64,000 nt of DNA, taken from contig CAZDSU010000029.1 in NCBI GenBank assembly GCA_964508135.1, positions 1 through 64,000 of the forward strand. The letters run 5' to 3'. Made by a program: the position numbers and the translations under genes. This stretch comes from UBA6168 sp964508135. Its GTDB lineage: Bacteria > Bacteroidota > Bacteroidia > Chitinophagales > Saprospiraceae. The notes beneath the pieces are model-generated. The model worked only from the letters and a program-made list of their open reading frames with translations, was not told the DNA's origin and did not search any database. Positions within the stretch are counted from its first letter, which is position 1, and each line of letters opens with the position of its first letter. Shown piece by piece: positions 43,962 to 53,451 of this stretch.

Positions 43962-44010
43962 GCCGGAAATCTTTTCCGGTGACGACTAACACCGGAAAAG
44001 ACTTCCGGTG
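43962..44010. repeat. inverted repeat of CCGGAA words
   Basis: CGGAAATCTTTTCCGGTG pairs with CACCGGAAAAGACTTCCGG. Lies right after the small Cys-rich gene; may act as attenuator or terminator. Confidence 0.6.
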
Positions 44011-44017
44011 ATCAACA

Positions 44018-44047
44018 CGAAACCCCTTGCAAATGCAAGGGGTTTCG
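44018..44047 (+). terminator. hairpin terminator
   Basis: CGAAACCCCTTGCA / TGCAAGGGGTTTCG, perfect 14-bp stem, followed by T-rich sequence. Serves the + strand Cys-rich genes. Confidence 0.8.
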
Positions 44048-44059
44048 CTGTTTATCTTA

Positions 44060-44127
44060 TTGTTGAATTGTTGAATTGCTATATTGTTGTCACGAATAAC
44101 AATATAACAATTCAGCAATTCAACAAT
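44060..44127. repeat. 29-bp inverted repeat of TTGAATTG words
   Basis: Arms TTGTTGAATTGTTGAATTG... and complement, with 27 of 29 positions paired around CACGAAT. Ends at the stop of the giant minus-strand gene. Confidence 0.8.
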
Positions 44128-47100
44128 TTACTGAAACACCATCTTCCGCCGCTCCGTGCCGCTTGGCGTGATGAGTTGGTAAATATACACCCCAGGGCCG
44201 CCCATCATGGTTTTGTCCACCACCACTTCGTGCCAACCGGCTTCTCTGGTGTCTTGCAGCAACATGGTTTTCCTGCCACTTAGGTCAATGATTTCAAGTT
44301 GTACGGGCATTTTTTCCTTGAGCATGAATTCGATACGGGTCTCGTTGTTGAACGGGTTCGGCCGGTTCTGCCCAAGCGAGAAAAGCGGGGCAGCATCCAC
44401 GGGCATTTGTGGTGCCTCGTGGATGCGCCAGCGGACGTTCAAGGGAATACCGCCATTTTTGTACGCAATGGCCGGCGTTATTGTGGAATTCATTGCTATT
44501 GCCTCTTCGACGGAGGCATCTTCATACATCAGAAATTGCAGGTAGAATAAGGTGCTGCCCGCTTCGAGCGGCTGCCCGGAGGCGTTGTGCCAGCTCATGG
44601 TCAGGCTGCCCGTGGCAGGTTCGCCGAAGTTGTCGGCGCCCAGGCCGTCCAGCCCCACCGGCATTGCACCCACGAACGACATTACCGTTGGGTCGAACTC
44701 AATAGTGCCTTGCAGCGCGGCCAAGTCAACGGCATCGCCGCAGGTGACGGGTATGCGCACCTCCTTCCCGCCTTCGAGCTTCCAGTTTGGCACGGCAAGG
44801 GTCAACTCGCCCACTTGGTTGCGCTCCTCGACCTCCTCTTCGTTGAAGTTGAGCACGGCATTGTTGTTCAGGTCGCCGATTTTTACCGCTACAAAGTTTT
44901 GCCCCGTCATGTCGTGGTTCATGTCGTTCAACCAAGTGTTTTCGGGCAATGGCTCGACGAACGGATTGGCAGGGTTCGGGAAATCGTAGCCCGCCTCGAT
45001 GAACCGCCACGGTTCGTTGTTCGGGAATGAATCGGTCAAATGCAGGATAGCCTTGCGCAGCGCCACCATATCGAAGGTGGAAATGCTGCCAGAATTGTTC
45101 ACGTCCGCCGCAATCAGCTTGTAGGGCGAATCGAGCAGTTGGGTGCCCAGGATATGGTTGTTCAACAACACGAGGTCAAACGAGGTGACACCGTTCAGCA
45201 ATCCGCTGTTCTTAACGGGCTGCAACTGACAGCTCATGCCCGGCGGCACATTTTGAAACACAAACAGGCCGTAGTTGGCGGTAAATGCGTGGCTCATGTT
45301 GCCATTGTCCGAGAGCTGCACGTCAACGCCCGTCAAGGGCGAGTGGTATTCGTTGAAAATCAGGCCACTGACCACCAGCGTGTCGTCCATGAAACAAATA
45401 TTCAAGGGGTCACTCACCACTACAGTGGCGTTGTTGCAGGTGGTTGAGTTGCCACAAGCATCGGTCACTGTCAGCATATATGGCAAGATGGTTGGATCTC
45501 CAGTTAGGTCGGCACAGGTGATGGTGTCCGGCGATATATCGAAAGTCACGTCGGAGCAATTGTCAATGCCACCAATGAAGCCAGCGGCCAGCAGGCTGTC
45601 AATGTTCAGCAGGGCAATTCCGTTCGAGTCAATATCAATGGTGATGGTGTTGCAGGTAATGGTTGGTGTGATTGTTTCACAAATATTCACCACGGTCTGT
45701 TGCATCACAGCGTTGCCGCAGCCATCCGTGAAAGTCCAGGTCACGATGGTTTCACCGACGGGGTAAAGGCCACTGGCATTTGCACCGTTGACATTGAAGC
45801 TGTTCGTGATGGTCACCGGGTTGCCAGGGCAGTTGTCGGTGGCCGATGCTTGTACGATTACGAATGTATCACAGGACAAGCCCACGATGACTTCCTGAAT
45901 GGTATCCGGCCACGAGGCCGTTGGTGGAATGGTGTCGTTGATGTTGAAATCTTGGGTAATCAAAGCCGAATTCCCGCAGGTGTCCGTCAGGCTGTAGGTG
46001 CGCACCACTGTGCCATTGCAGCCAGGATTGCCCAGGTCTGACACAAACTGAACGGTCACAGGGCCGCCACAATTGTCAGCTTCGCCCGTAACGTCCGCCA
46101 CGTTTGGTGCAGGTATTTCGCTGGCGCAAGATAGGTTCTGCGACGGCAGCGTATCAGCCGTCGGCGTCACGTTGTCGTTGATGAGGATGCTCTGAGTAAT
46201 CAACGAGTCGTTGCCGCAGGCGTCCGAAAGCTGGTAAGTCCGCACCACCGTGCCGATGCAACCGGGGTTGCCCGTGTCCGAAAGCCAAGTCACCGTCACC
46301 GTGCCGATGCAGTTGTCGGCCTCGCCCGTCACGTCGTTCACGTCTGGTGCTGGTATGTTGGCAAAGCAGTCGAACGGACCGATGTTTGGAAGCGGGTTGG
46401 CATGTGGCGGCACGGTGTCGTTGACAATGATTTGCTGCACAAATGGCACAGAGATATTGCCACAGGTATCAATGGCGCCGTAGGTCAAAGTTCTCATGAA
46501 CTGGTTTGGGCAGCCGCCGGACACCGTCACGTCCGTGATGACATACACCGAATCCGTCGAACAGTAGTCGGTTGCCGTTGGTGGTGGTGGTTTCACGACA
46601 TCGCTGCCGCAAAGGAACACCCGGTCTTGCGAGCCAACGGGGTCGTCCCAAACGGGCGGGTTGGTGTCAAGCACTTTTATGAACTGGGTGTAGGAGGTGT
46701 CCATGCCGCTGCACCACTCCAAATAGGTATAGGTGCGGTAAATCTTCAGGCCACAGGGTATCGGAAAAATATCATCATGAATGTTCAGCCCGAACAACTC
46801 GCAATCCGAAACGACCGAAGGCTCTCCAACCTGGAGGCTGTCGAGAGGATGGTCGCAGCCCAAGATGGTATCGGGCGGAAAGAAAAACTGCGAAGTGGTG
46901 TTGTCAATGGTAGTGATGACCTGCGAACAAGACGTCTGATACCCCGCAATATCTACTACTGTGAAGGTGCGGATGATGCTACCCACGTCGCACATGTTCG
47001 TGTTGTTTACATCCGAAAAATACAAGGTGTCAATGCCGCAGTTGTCTGTGGTCGTTGGCGACCCCGTTAGCGAAAGTGCTGGCGGCATGAACGTGGAGCA

Positions 47101-48540
47101 AGGAATCGTGATGTTCGGTGGGCAAATAATCGTTGGTGGATTTTTGTCCTGCACGTCCACCTGCACCATGCAGGTATTCGTGTTGCCCTTGCAGTCGGTT
47201 ACCTGCAAAATAATCGCAACTGGGTTGTCCACATCCGCACAGTTAAACTGAACGGTTGGCGTGAACGGAGCAGCAGGCTGATCCATCCTTTTTGCCAAAA
47301 AAGTAACGCTTGGGCAGCAAGCATCGTAGCTGCCGCTGTTCAGGACGGCAGCTGCCAGCGAGGCAAGACCTTGGTTGCTCAATGCGACCACGGTGAACTC
47401 AATGCAGATGGCCACTGGCGAAACGTTGTCCGTGATGATGACAGTCACTTGGCAGGTCGAGACATTGCCGCAAGCATCCGTAGCCTCATAAGTGACAATA
47501 TAGCTGCCTTGCGGCAATGCGTACACCATACCGCCGTTGCTGTTCATGGTGGCCCAAGGCGTAAGCGTACGCCAGGTGATGGTGGACGAGCAATTGTCGG
47601 TGGCACTCATGGCGGGCAGGAAGAAGGTGCTTGCGCAGCTTGGGCCGTTTGTACCAAAAGTCAGGGTATCGGGACAGTTCATAACTGGCCCCATGTCGTC
47701 GGCCACCTTAATTATTTGGTTGTGCTCGAGTATCTCGTTGGTGCAGCAGTTCAGCACCAACCAAGAGCGGATGACGCTCTGCTCGTTGGCACAGCCACCG
47801 ATGACGAGGTCTTCGTAGGTGACGTTCATTTTGCAGTATTGCGAGACGGGTTTGCCATCAATTGTCGGGTAGCCGGTGTTGGAGGGGTCGGTGTTGGGAT
47901 CGCTGCACGAGAGCGCTGGTGCTTGAAATCCATCAAGGTTTAGCGGAAAAACGATGTCTGCAAAGCTTGGGCGTTTGACGTATATCTTTTGTACACAGGG
48001 CGTTGCGTAGTTGTTGCTGGCGTCCGAAGCATACCAGGTGCGCATCAAAATGGCGCTGAACTGGCTGTTGCAGGGTTGCATGACAGGCTGCCCGGTGTAA
48101 GTCAGATTGGGGTCGGGGTCGCAATTGTCAACGACCATCGCATAGCCCAAGCTGTCCGGCGAAAGGTCTGCGGTGCAGTCCACCGTGAGATCGGCACAGG
48201 TGATGATTGGGGGCAAATAATCCTGGATGAAGAGTGTTCCCCAGCAGGAGTTGCCTGAGTTTAAGTCAAAAACGGTAACATTTAATGTTAAATTTAGCTG
48301 GTCGCATGTCACAGTATCGTGCAAGTTTTCACCTTCAGGCGAGAACACAGTCACTGTCTTTGGGCCAGCACAGGAAGTCTCCTCTCCATCAAGTACAATT
48401 TCTGGGGTGATGATACCGAAACCCTCTGGAGGAAGGGAAACATTGACTAGGTCGTTGCAGGCCAAGGTGCATTGACCGTAACAAAAGTTTGTAAAGGACA
48501 GGCATGCGAGAACAGCCCAGAGTAGGTTGAAGTGTTTCAC
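44128..48540 (-). CDS. giant HYR-like secreted protein with dockerin-like and T9SS type A domains
   Basis: Secreted protein of 1470 aa. Signal peptide (FTNFCYGQ), then many HYR-type Ig modules (DNCSSTITW, DACGNVSTCQVTVIITDN). Three tandem units of about 84 residues share 'NIPAPDVNDVTGEADNC' and 'GNPGCIGTVVRTYQLSDACG'. Near the C-terminus a dockerin-like Ca2+ loop (DVNNSGSISTFDMVALRKAI) is followed by a cohesin-like strand set (LQGTIEFDPTVMSFVGAM) and a Por-type sorting domain (NRPNPFNNETRIEF ... RRKMVFQ). Structural or adhesive surface role inferred. Upstream 860 bp are gene-free. Confidence 0.92.
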   Translation of the reverse strand: MKHFNLLWAVLACLSFTNFCYGQCTLACNDLVNVSLPPEGFGIITPEIVLDGEETSCAGPKTVTVFSPEGENLHDTVTCDQLNLTLNVTVFDLNSGNSCWGTLFIQDYLPPIITCADLTVDCTADLSPDSLGYAMVVDNCDPDPNLTYTGQPVMQPCNSQFSAILMRTWYASDASNNYATPCVQKIYVKRPSFADIVFPLNLDGFQAPALSCSDPNTDPSNTGYPTIDGKPVSQYCKMNVTYEDLVIGGCANEQSVIRSWLVLNCCTNEILEHNQIIKVADDMGPVMNCPDTLTFGTNGPSCASTFFLPAMSATDNCSSTITWRTLTPWATMNSNGGMVYALPQGSYIVTYEATDACGNVSTCQVTVIITDNVSPVAICIEFTVVALSNQGLASLAAAVLNSGSYDACCPSVTFLAKRMDQPAAPFTPTVQFNCADVDNPVAIILQVTDCKGNTNTCMVQVDVQDKNPPTIICPPNITIPCSTFMPPALSLTGSPTTTDNCGIDTLYFSDVNNTNMCDVGSIIRTFTVVDIAGYQTSCSQVITTIDNTTSQFFFPPDTILGCDHPLDSLQVGEPSVVSDCELFGLNIHDDIFPIPCGLKIYRTYTYLEWCSGMDTSYTQFIKVLDTNPPVWDDPVGSQDRVFLCGSDVVKPPPPTATDYCSTDSVYVITDVTVSGGCPNQFMRTLTYGAIDTCGNISVPFVQQIIVNDTVPPHANPLPNIGPFDCFANIPAPDVNDVTGEADNCIGTVTVTWLSDTGNPGCIGTVVRTYQLSDACGNDSLITQSILINDNVTPTADTLPSQNLSCASEIPAPNVADVTGEADNCGGPVTVQFVSDLGNPGCNGTVVRTYSLTDTCGNSALITQDFNINDTIPPTASWPDTIQEVIVGLSCDTFVIVQASATDNCPGNPVTITNSFNVNGANASGLYPVGETIVTWTFTDGCGNAVMQQTVVNICETITPTITCNTITIDIDSNGIALLNIDSLLAAGFIGGIDNCSDVTFDISPDTITCADLTGDPTILPYMLTVTDACGNSTTCNNATVVVSDPLNICFMDDTLVVSGLIFNEYHSPLTGVDVQLSDNGNMSHAFTANYGLFVFQNVPPGMSCQLQPVKNSGLLNGVTSFDLVLLNNHILGTQLLDSPYKLIAADVNNSGSISTFDMVALRKAILHLTDSFPNNEPWRFIEAGYDFPNPANPFVEPLPENTWLNDMNHDMTGQNFVAVKIGDLNNNAVLNFNEEEVEERNQVGELTLAVPNWKLEGGKEVRIPVTCGDAVDLAALQGTIEFDPTVMSFVGAMPVGLDGLGADNFGEPATGSLTMSWHNASGQPLEAGSTLFYLQFLMYEDASVEEAIAMNSTITPAIAYKNGGIPLNVRWRIHEAPQMPVDAAPLFSLGQNRPNPFNNETRIEFMLKEKMPVQLEIIDLSGRKTMLLQDTREAGWHEVVVDKTMMGGPGVYIYQLITPSGTERRKMVFQ

Positions 48541-49401
48541 GGCAAATGGATTAAAATTTGTTATTCTGCCAAGCTTAGTCTAAAAATATTTACACAAATA
48601 ACTGATTACCAATTATTTAAATAAAAAAGCTGGGCGTGTAGGTAGTCTCGCAGTATGTGGGAACAAGAATCGGTTGAGGGTAAAGAATCAGTTTTGGGCA
48701 ACTCTAGTGTTTGCGCCCAAAGGGTTCTTCTTTGAATTCGTATTAGATACTTTTAAAATACAATAACCTTGCCAAGTAATTAAATTTTTATTTAATGTGT
48801 TTAAAATTCGACCACTTTCGGTATTGTAAAAGTAGGATGGCAAACCAATAGGAGATTTTGAATTTATTGAGTGCTTATATTATAATCAAAATAAAAATGC
48901 TCAATTTTAAATGTCACAAAACAATATACTTTAATTTACATTTAGCTTAGTTTTGCCCGATTTTTGCTCTGCTCAAAAAATAGGGGCCAAAAATTGCTTC
49001 CCCACTTGGCCTACTAATCTTGCTTTATACACTATAAAATCCAGCCTGTAGCTCGATGCGCATTGCAACTCCCCAGTTCTGTATTGTGCGTGAACGTCAA
49101 TCTTCTTCGAGCATAGCAAAACAGCTTTCATCTTTTACCGACAAAACAGCTGTAATTGAACAGGTGCAGTAGCGTTTCAATTTGGTGCTACTGTAAGCGT
49201 TCTTCGAGCAGCATTCACTGTGTGTTGCTTATCCACTTTTAGACTGAAAAATCCACGTTGCCTGTGAGCTGCTGCTGACAGGCCAGGAGGGGCTTTTGCC
49301 ATTTTACCATTGTCCGGTACGGGATGTGTCCTGGCTCGGGGTGGAGACTGGTATATCATTCATTCACTCTTTGCGGTTTCGTCCGCAAAAAAAAAAATTA
49401 C
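48541..49401. other. 860-bp AT-rich gene-free region
   Basis: Clearly AT-richer than its surroundings. Holds a promoter candidate for the HYR-like gene. No tRNA, rRNA or convincing ORF was found; the minus frame 49177-49359 is probably spurious. Confidence 0.5.
48570..48598 (-). promoter_or_regulatory. candidate promoter of HYR-like giant gene
   Basis: On the minus strand TTTG, 17 nt, TAAGCTTG; 30 nt before the start. Fits the Bacteroidota TTTG/TAnnTTTG pattern with one mismatch. Confidence 0.4.
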
Positions 49402-49749
49402 ATGAAAAAACATCTTTTTCTACTTCTTGCCACATGTTTGATGGCATTCGGAACTAGTTCCTATAAGAATGCCGATAACACATGCCCAGAGCCTTCCAAT
49501 GTGCATGTAACCGCTCAAGCCTCTGGTTCCATCTCCTTCGACTGGGATGATTGTGGCTGCTCCTCCACTGGGTTTAAGGTAAAGTATGTCCGTAAGGCTG
49601 ATGGCTACACTAGTCCAGAATATTCCACGGGGAGTTCAAATTTCACTTTCAGCGGCTTGCAGGCTGGTGACTACATTTTTTATTTTAGGACAGACTGCGG
49701 GGGTGAATCCTCGGGATTTATTGGGTCTGATGATGTAATACATGTGTAA
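49402..49749 (+). CDS. small secreted FN3-like protein
   Basis: Exported protein of 115 aa from ATG 49402 with signal peptide (HLFLLLATCLMAFG). The mature part has the pattern of a single fibronectin type III domain: PSNVHVTAQASGSISFDWDD, TGFKVKYVRKADG, FTFSGLQAGDYIFYF, plus three Cys (CGCSS, DCGG). No sorting domain, so possibly periplasmic or outer-membrane associated. Gene stands alone in an AT-rich area. Confidence 0.75.
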   Translation: MKKHLFLLLATCLMAFGTSSYKNADNTCPEPSNVHVTAQASGSISFDWDDCGCSSTGFKVKYVRKADGYTSPEYSTGSSNFTFSGLQAGDYIFYFRTDCGGESSGFIGSDDVIHV

Positions 49750-49768
49750 TACTTGCCAAATCAAAGGG

Positions 49769-51238
49769 TTAGTCAGTAGCGGCTAACCCCTTGGCTTTTT
49801 CTTGAAGCCAAGACTTCAAAGTGATATTACCTTCTTCCAAATCCAATTTGTTTAAGAATCTAAGCACAGTTGATTTCTTAAGATTTGGGCTGCTCACTAG
49901 CCGCGCAAGAGTCTTGAAATAGCGAAGGAAACTGTGGTACGAAGCCTGAGCTGGTTCTGAGTACAAGCCGCTCCCATTGAGATGCCTTTCAAAATTCCTC
50001 GCCTGGCTTAGCAATTCATCCAGCGTCTCTTTCCCTCGTTCAAAAATCTCATAATGAATTCGTAAAAGGGATGGACGAACTCTGATATCAAATTTCGCTC
50101 CCGCCCGGATGGGAACCAAGTTCATGCTTTGTATGGCATTGTAAAAATCCTCCAATGAGTTACTTTTCAAACCTTTTTGGTAGTACCAAATTCCCTTGCA
50201 GTAGTTAAGGGTAATTTCCCTTTCGTCTTGCGGGAGGTGTTGATTGAAGTTATTCACGAAATAATCAACCCAATCAAATTCATCAACCGACAGTCCTAAA
50301 GAAGCTATATTCATAAAGGCACCAGTACTGATAATGTTTGCAAAAAAGCCTCGCTCCAGTTCTATTTTGTACAAGTCCAATATAAACTGCCTATGTGGTA
50401 CTGATCCATTGTTGGCCATTGGCACAGCGTAACTCCTTAGCAGATTAATGGCAAAATCCTGCTCAAATCGGCTCAACTGGTCGAAGGTTTCGAATGCGCT
50501 TTTCTTAAATTGGTCGAGGTCTTCTGCTTCTTGGTCTTGCAACAAAATAACAAGATGCCGGAAAAAATTGATAGCGCTGGACGATACAAACTCGGGCTTC
50601 TCTGAAACTTGCATTACCACTTGTAAATAGGAATCGGAACTTTGTCCCTTCTCAAGGCGGTTTCTCACGACATTATTCGCCTCAATCTGAAGCGTTACTA
50701 AGGTGAAGTATCTTTCAAAATAATCAGAGGCTCTGTTCAAATATTCGTTTCGTTTGTTGAGTTTGTCGGATCCAGGATGAAAAAAAATCAATTCGTTCAG
50801 TTCGTAGCTTTCCCGAAAATAATCTCGCCCCCTATCAAGCTGCTTGTTCAATTCTCTTAATCTGGATTCCACGGCTTCCAGAAACAACTCGAAACCGTTT
50901 CTGTCGCCGAGGGCCTTGGCCAGTAGCCTAGCCCGTAGTCCCTCCGATTTTTTCAATTCTTGGTGCAACAGGTACTCCTCAATCAACTGGGTTAGTTGCG
51001 TCATGAGTTTGCGCATCTTGCCATCGTTGTAGGGCTGCCTACCGTAGAGCTTGCCGTAAAGTCGCTCCTTGGTTAGCTTGGGGTTATCCATCTCGGGGTG
51101 GAATTTGCAAATTTGGGCAAACAGCTTTACACAGTCGCTGTTTGCGCTGATAGTTGGCGAGGATAGGTATTTTTCAACGGTGGTGAGCTCCCTGCTGTGA
51201 AGCACTTTAATCAGCTTGAAGATTTTGTGTTCGAGCAT
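49769..51238 (-). CDS. hypothetical alpha-helical protein
   Basis: Cytoplasmic protein of 489 aa from ATG 51238 (MLEHKIFKLIKVLHSREL); ATG 51274 would add twelve residues. Entirely helical with TPR-like spacing and many Leu/Phe (KLMTQLTQLIEEYLLHQELKK, FFRHLVILLQDQEAEDLDQF, YFVNNFNQHLPQDEREIT). No catalytic motif or signal peptide. I do not recognise the family, although similar proteins seem common in Saprospirales. Its stop converges on the FN3-like gene. Confidence 0.65.
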   Translation of the reverse strand: MLEHKIFKLIKVLHSRELTTVEKYLSSPTISANSDCVKLFAQICKFHPEMDNPKLTKERLYGKLYGRQPYNDGKMRKLMTQLTQLIEEYLLHQELKKSEGLRARLLAKALGDRNGFELFLEAVESRLRELNKQLDRGRDYFRESYELNELIFFHPGSDKLNKRNEYLNRASDYFERYFTLVTLQIEANNVVRNRLEKGQSSDSYLQVVMQVSEKPEFVSSSAINFFRHLVILLQDQEAEDLDQFKKSAFETFDQLSRFEQDFAINLLRSYAVPMANNGSVPHRQFILDLYKIELERGFFANIISTGAFMNIASLGLSVDEFDWVDYFVNNFNQHLPQDEREITLNYCKGIWYYQKGLKSNSLEDFYNAIQSMNLVPIRAGAKFDIRVRPSLLRIHYEIFERGKETLDELLSQARNFERHLNGSGLYSEPAQASYHSFLRYFKTLARLVSSPNLKKSTVLRFLNKLDLEEGNITLKSWLQEKAKGLAATD

Positions 51239-51274
51239 TGAAACATCAGTTTGAATTGATAAAAATCTAAGCAA

Positions 51275-51791
51275 AATTAGTCGAAAATAAGGAACAACTA
51301 AATTTTTAATGATTTTACTATAACCAATTCATTACTAGTATTTTATGAAGTTAGCCTATCAACATTTAAATCATTTTTGATACTTATTTATAGAACAAGC
51401 CTCCCTTTGATGGACTTGCTATACCACTTACCTTGAGCATACATTTGCTTTAACAATAGCCGCTTTGAGGAGATAAAGAATTCGAAAAGCGGAGTATGTA
51501 GATTCACCAGCTTTTTTACCCCCTACTCAAGACTCCAAAAACCAGAAAAAAAAAACAGGAGCACAGATTTTATGTAAATCCTTGCTTTCAAGAGCTTCAT
51601 TTATATCTGGCGGATAGGGTAAGCATAACACTTTATACCGCCAGATTTTTTTCTCGAAAAATAAACACAAAAACGAAAAGATAGCCAGCGCCGAACCGCC
51701 GCTAGTTTTTTTTGCCCAACAAACCCAAACAAGAAAGGCGTGGCGACCATCCGGTCATCACGCCTTTGCATTTTTTGTCTCACAGTTTGCG
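51275..51791. other. 517-bp gene-free region
   Basis: AT-rich part up to about 51,600 is presumably the promoter region of the helical protein gene. The rest holds a terminator hairpin. No gene recognised. Confidence 0.45.
51734..51767. terminator. hairpin terminator after DUF1501 gene
   Basis: AAAGGCGTG..GACC/GGTC..CACGCCTTT, followed on the + side by GCATTTTTTG; 25 nt past the stop of the minus-strand DUF1501 gene. Confidence 0.7.
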
Positions 51792-53372
51792 CTAAAACAC
51801 GAGCATCTTCTTCGTGACGCCCAATCCATTTAGTTTTACCTGATAAAAATAAGTGCCGCTCGGCAAATTCGAGCGGTCGAACCGCACCTGATGTGCACCT
51901 GTCGAATAGCTGCCTTCGGCAATTTTCATCACGAACCGCCCTTGCGAATCCAGCAAGTTTATGGTCACCTGAGCGTTGGAAAAACTGGTAAACGTAATCG
52001 TTGTGGACGTGCGAACAGGGTTCGGGTAGTTGCCCACATTGAACCCATCCCACTTGCTTTCCTTCACAGGGCTTTCGCCCTTGAAAATCGGCAGGATGTC
52101 AAAATCCTGAAACAGGATGTCGTTCAAGTTCGACAAACCGAACCAGTCCTGCAACACACTGGCGTACACCTGCCGGAAATCGTGTTGCATGGGCACATCG
52201 GAGCTTTGGTTGAGATTGGCCGGAATGTCGGCATTGCTGCCGATGATGCCCGGGTTCACACCCTTGCCGAAGACAAATAACGGTGCTGCCGCTCCGTGAT
52301 CAGTACCAATGCTGCCGTTGGAGGCAATCGTGCGGCCAAACTCCGAGAAGGTCATGCCAGCCACGTTCTCATCCTTGCCCATCAGTCGCAGGTCGTCCTG
52401 AAAAGCAGCTATGGCCTCCGAAACCTGACCCAACAAGTAAGCATGATAGCCTTGGTCAGTAGCACCCACGTCCACTTGCTCGCTGTGTGTGTCAAAGCCG
52501 CCGATGGAAACGATATAAACCGGAGTTTGCAACCCACCGGCAATTAATCGTGCAACGATGCGAAGTTGGTTGGCCAAGTTGTTTCCTCCATCCGTCGGTG
52601 GGTACATCGAGGAAAGGTTGTTGGGCTGTGCCTCTGCGGCATTTTTTATCACTTCGTAATACTCCTGGGATTGCTTTTGCACTATCCTGATGTATTCCAG
52701 TTCGTCGCCGTAGGGGGTCGCCGGGGCAGGCTCCACGAAGTCGTTGAGAAACGCATCATCAAAGTTGTCAGCGCCACCAAGGCTCATGCCCATCGGGAAG
52801 GCAGTGCCCATGAACGCCAACGGCAGACTGGAACCAATTTGGATGGCCAATGGGTCTGGGCTATCCGCATTCGGGAAGCCCTCCGGAAAGCCGGGGTACT
52901 CGCCCTCCAGCGTTCGTCCCAGCCAGCCTGTGTCCACGTACTGGCCACTGTTGCTGGCCGTTTGCCAGATGTCCATGGAGCGGAAGTGGGAGTAGTCCTG
53001 CTCAGGGTAGCCCACGTTCTGCACCACGCTCACCAGCCCACCATTGAACATCTCCTGCAAGCCTGTCATGCTGGGGTGCAGACCCGTGTCGGGAGCACCG
53101 TTGAGGTCGAGCACCTTGCTTTCAGGTATCAGGATGCCGCCCCTGTGCAGGGACAGGTTGCTGTACTGGTCGAGCGGGATAAGGGTATTGAGGCCGTCGT
53201 TGCCACCGCCAAGTTCGATGAACACCATGACCTTGCCGCTGAGATTCGCAGCCGCCCCCAACATGCCAAACATGGAGCTTTTAGCCAATGGGCTGATGGC
53301 GAACCCTTTATGTAAAAACGGGGTGAGGGCTGCTGTGGCCCCTGCCGTGCGAAGGAATTTTCTTCTTTTCAT
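51792..53372 (-). CDS. DUF1501 protein with T9SS type A sorting domain
   Basis: Exported protein of 526 aa with a Tat-like start (KRRKFLRTAGATAALTPF). DUF1501 proteins have an alkaline-phosphatase/sulfatase-like fold; here VFIELGGGNDGLNTLIPLD, SIGGFDTHSEQVD, TFSEFGRTIASNGS and GTDHGAAAPLFVFG carry the Asp/His residues of that site. The end (NVGNYPNPVRTSTTITF ... KKMLVF) is a Por sorting domain. It is the second gene of the common DUF1800-DUF1501 pair. Confidence 0.94.
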   Translation of the reverse strand: MKRRKFLRTAGATAALTPFLHKGFAISPLAKSSMFGMLGAAANLSGKVMVFIELGGGNDGLNTLIPLDQYSNLSLHRGGILIPESKVLDLNGAPDTGLHPSMTGLQEMFNGGLVSVVQNVGYPEQDYSHFRSMDIWQTASNSGQYVDTGWLGRTLEGEYPGFPEGFPNADSPDPLAIQIGSSLPLAFMGTAFPMGMSLGGADNFDDAFLNDFVEPAPATPYGDELEYIRIVQKQSQEYYEVIKNAAEAQPNNLSSMYPPTDGGNNLANQLRIVARLIAGGLQTPVYIVSIGGFDTHSEQVDVGATDQGYHAYLLGQVSEAIAAFQDDLRLMGKDENVAGMTFSEFGRTIASNGSIGTDHGAAAPLFVFGKGVNPGIIGSNADIPANLNQSSDVPMQHDFRQVYASVLQDWFGLSNLNDILFQDFDILPIFKGESPVKESKWDGFNVGNYPNPVRTSTTITFTSFSNAQVTINLLDSQGRFVMKIAEGSYSTGAHQVRFDRSNLPSGTYFYQVKLNGLGVTKKMLVF

Positions 53373-53451
53373 TTTTCAAAAGGATTGATGGATTGAAGGA
53401 ACAATGGATTGAAGGGTGGCTACCGTCACCCACATCTCACCGTACCCATTC

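Noticed and set aside
49177..49359. 60-aa minus-strand ORF
   Set aside because: No RBS, motif or context; lies in the AT-rich spacer before the FN3-like gene.
51601..52053. 150-aa minus-strand ORF
   Set aside because: Mostly overlaps the DUF1501 gene in another frame and crosses its terminator.
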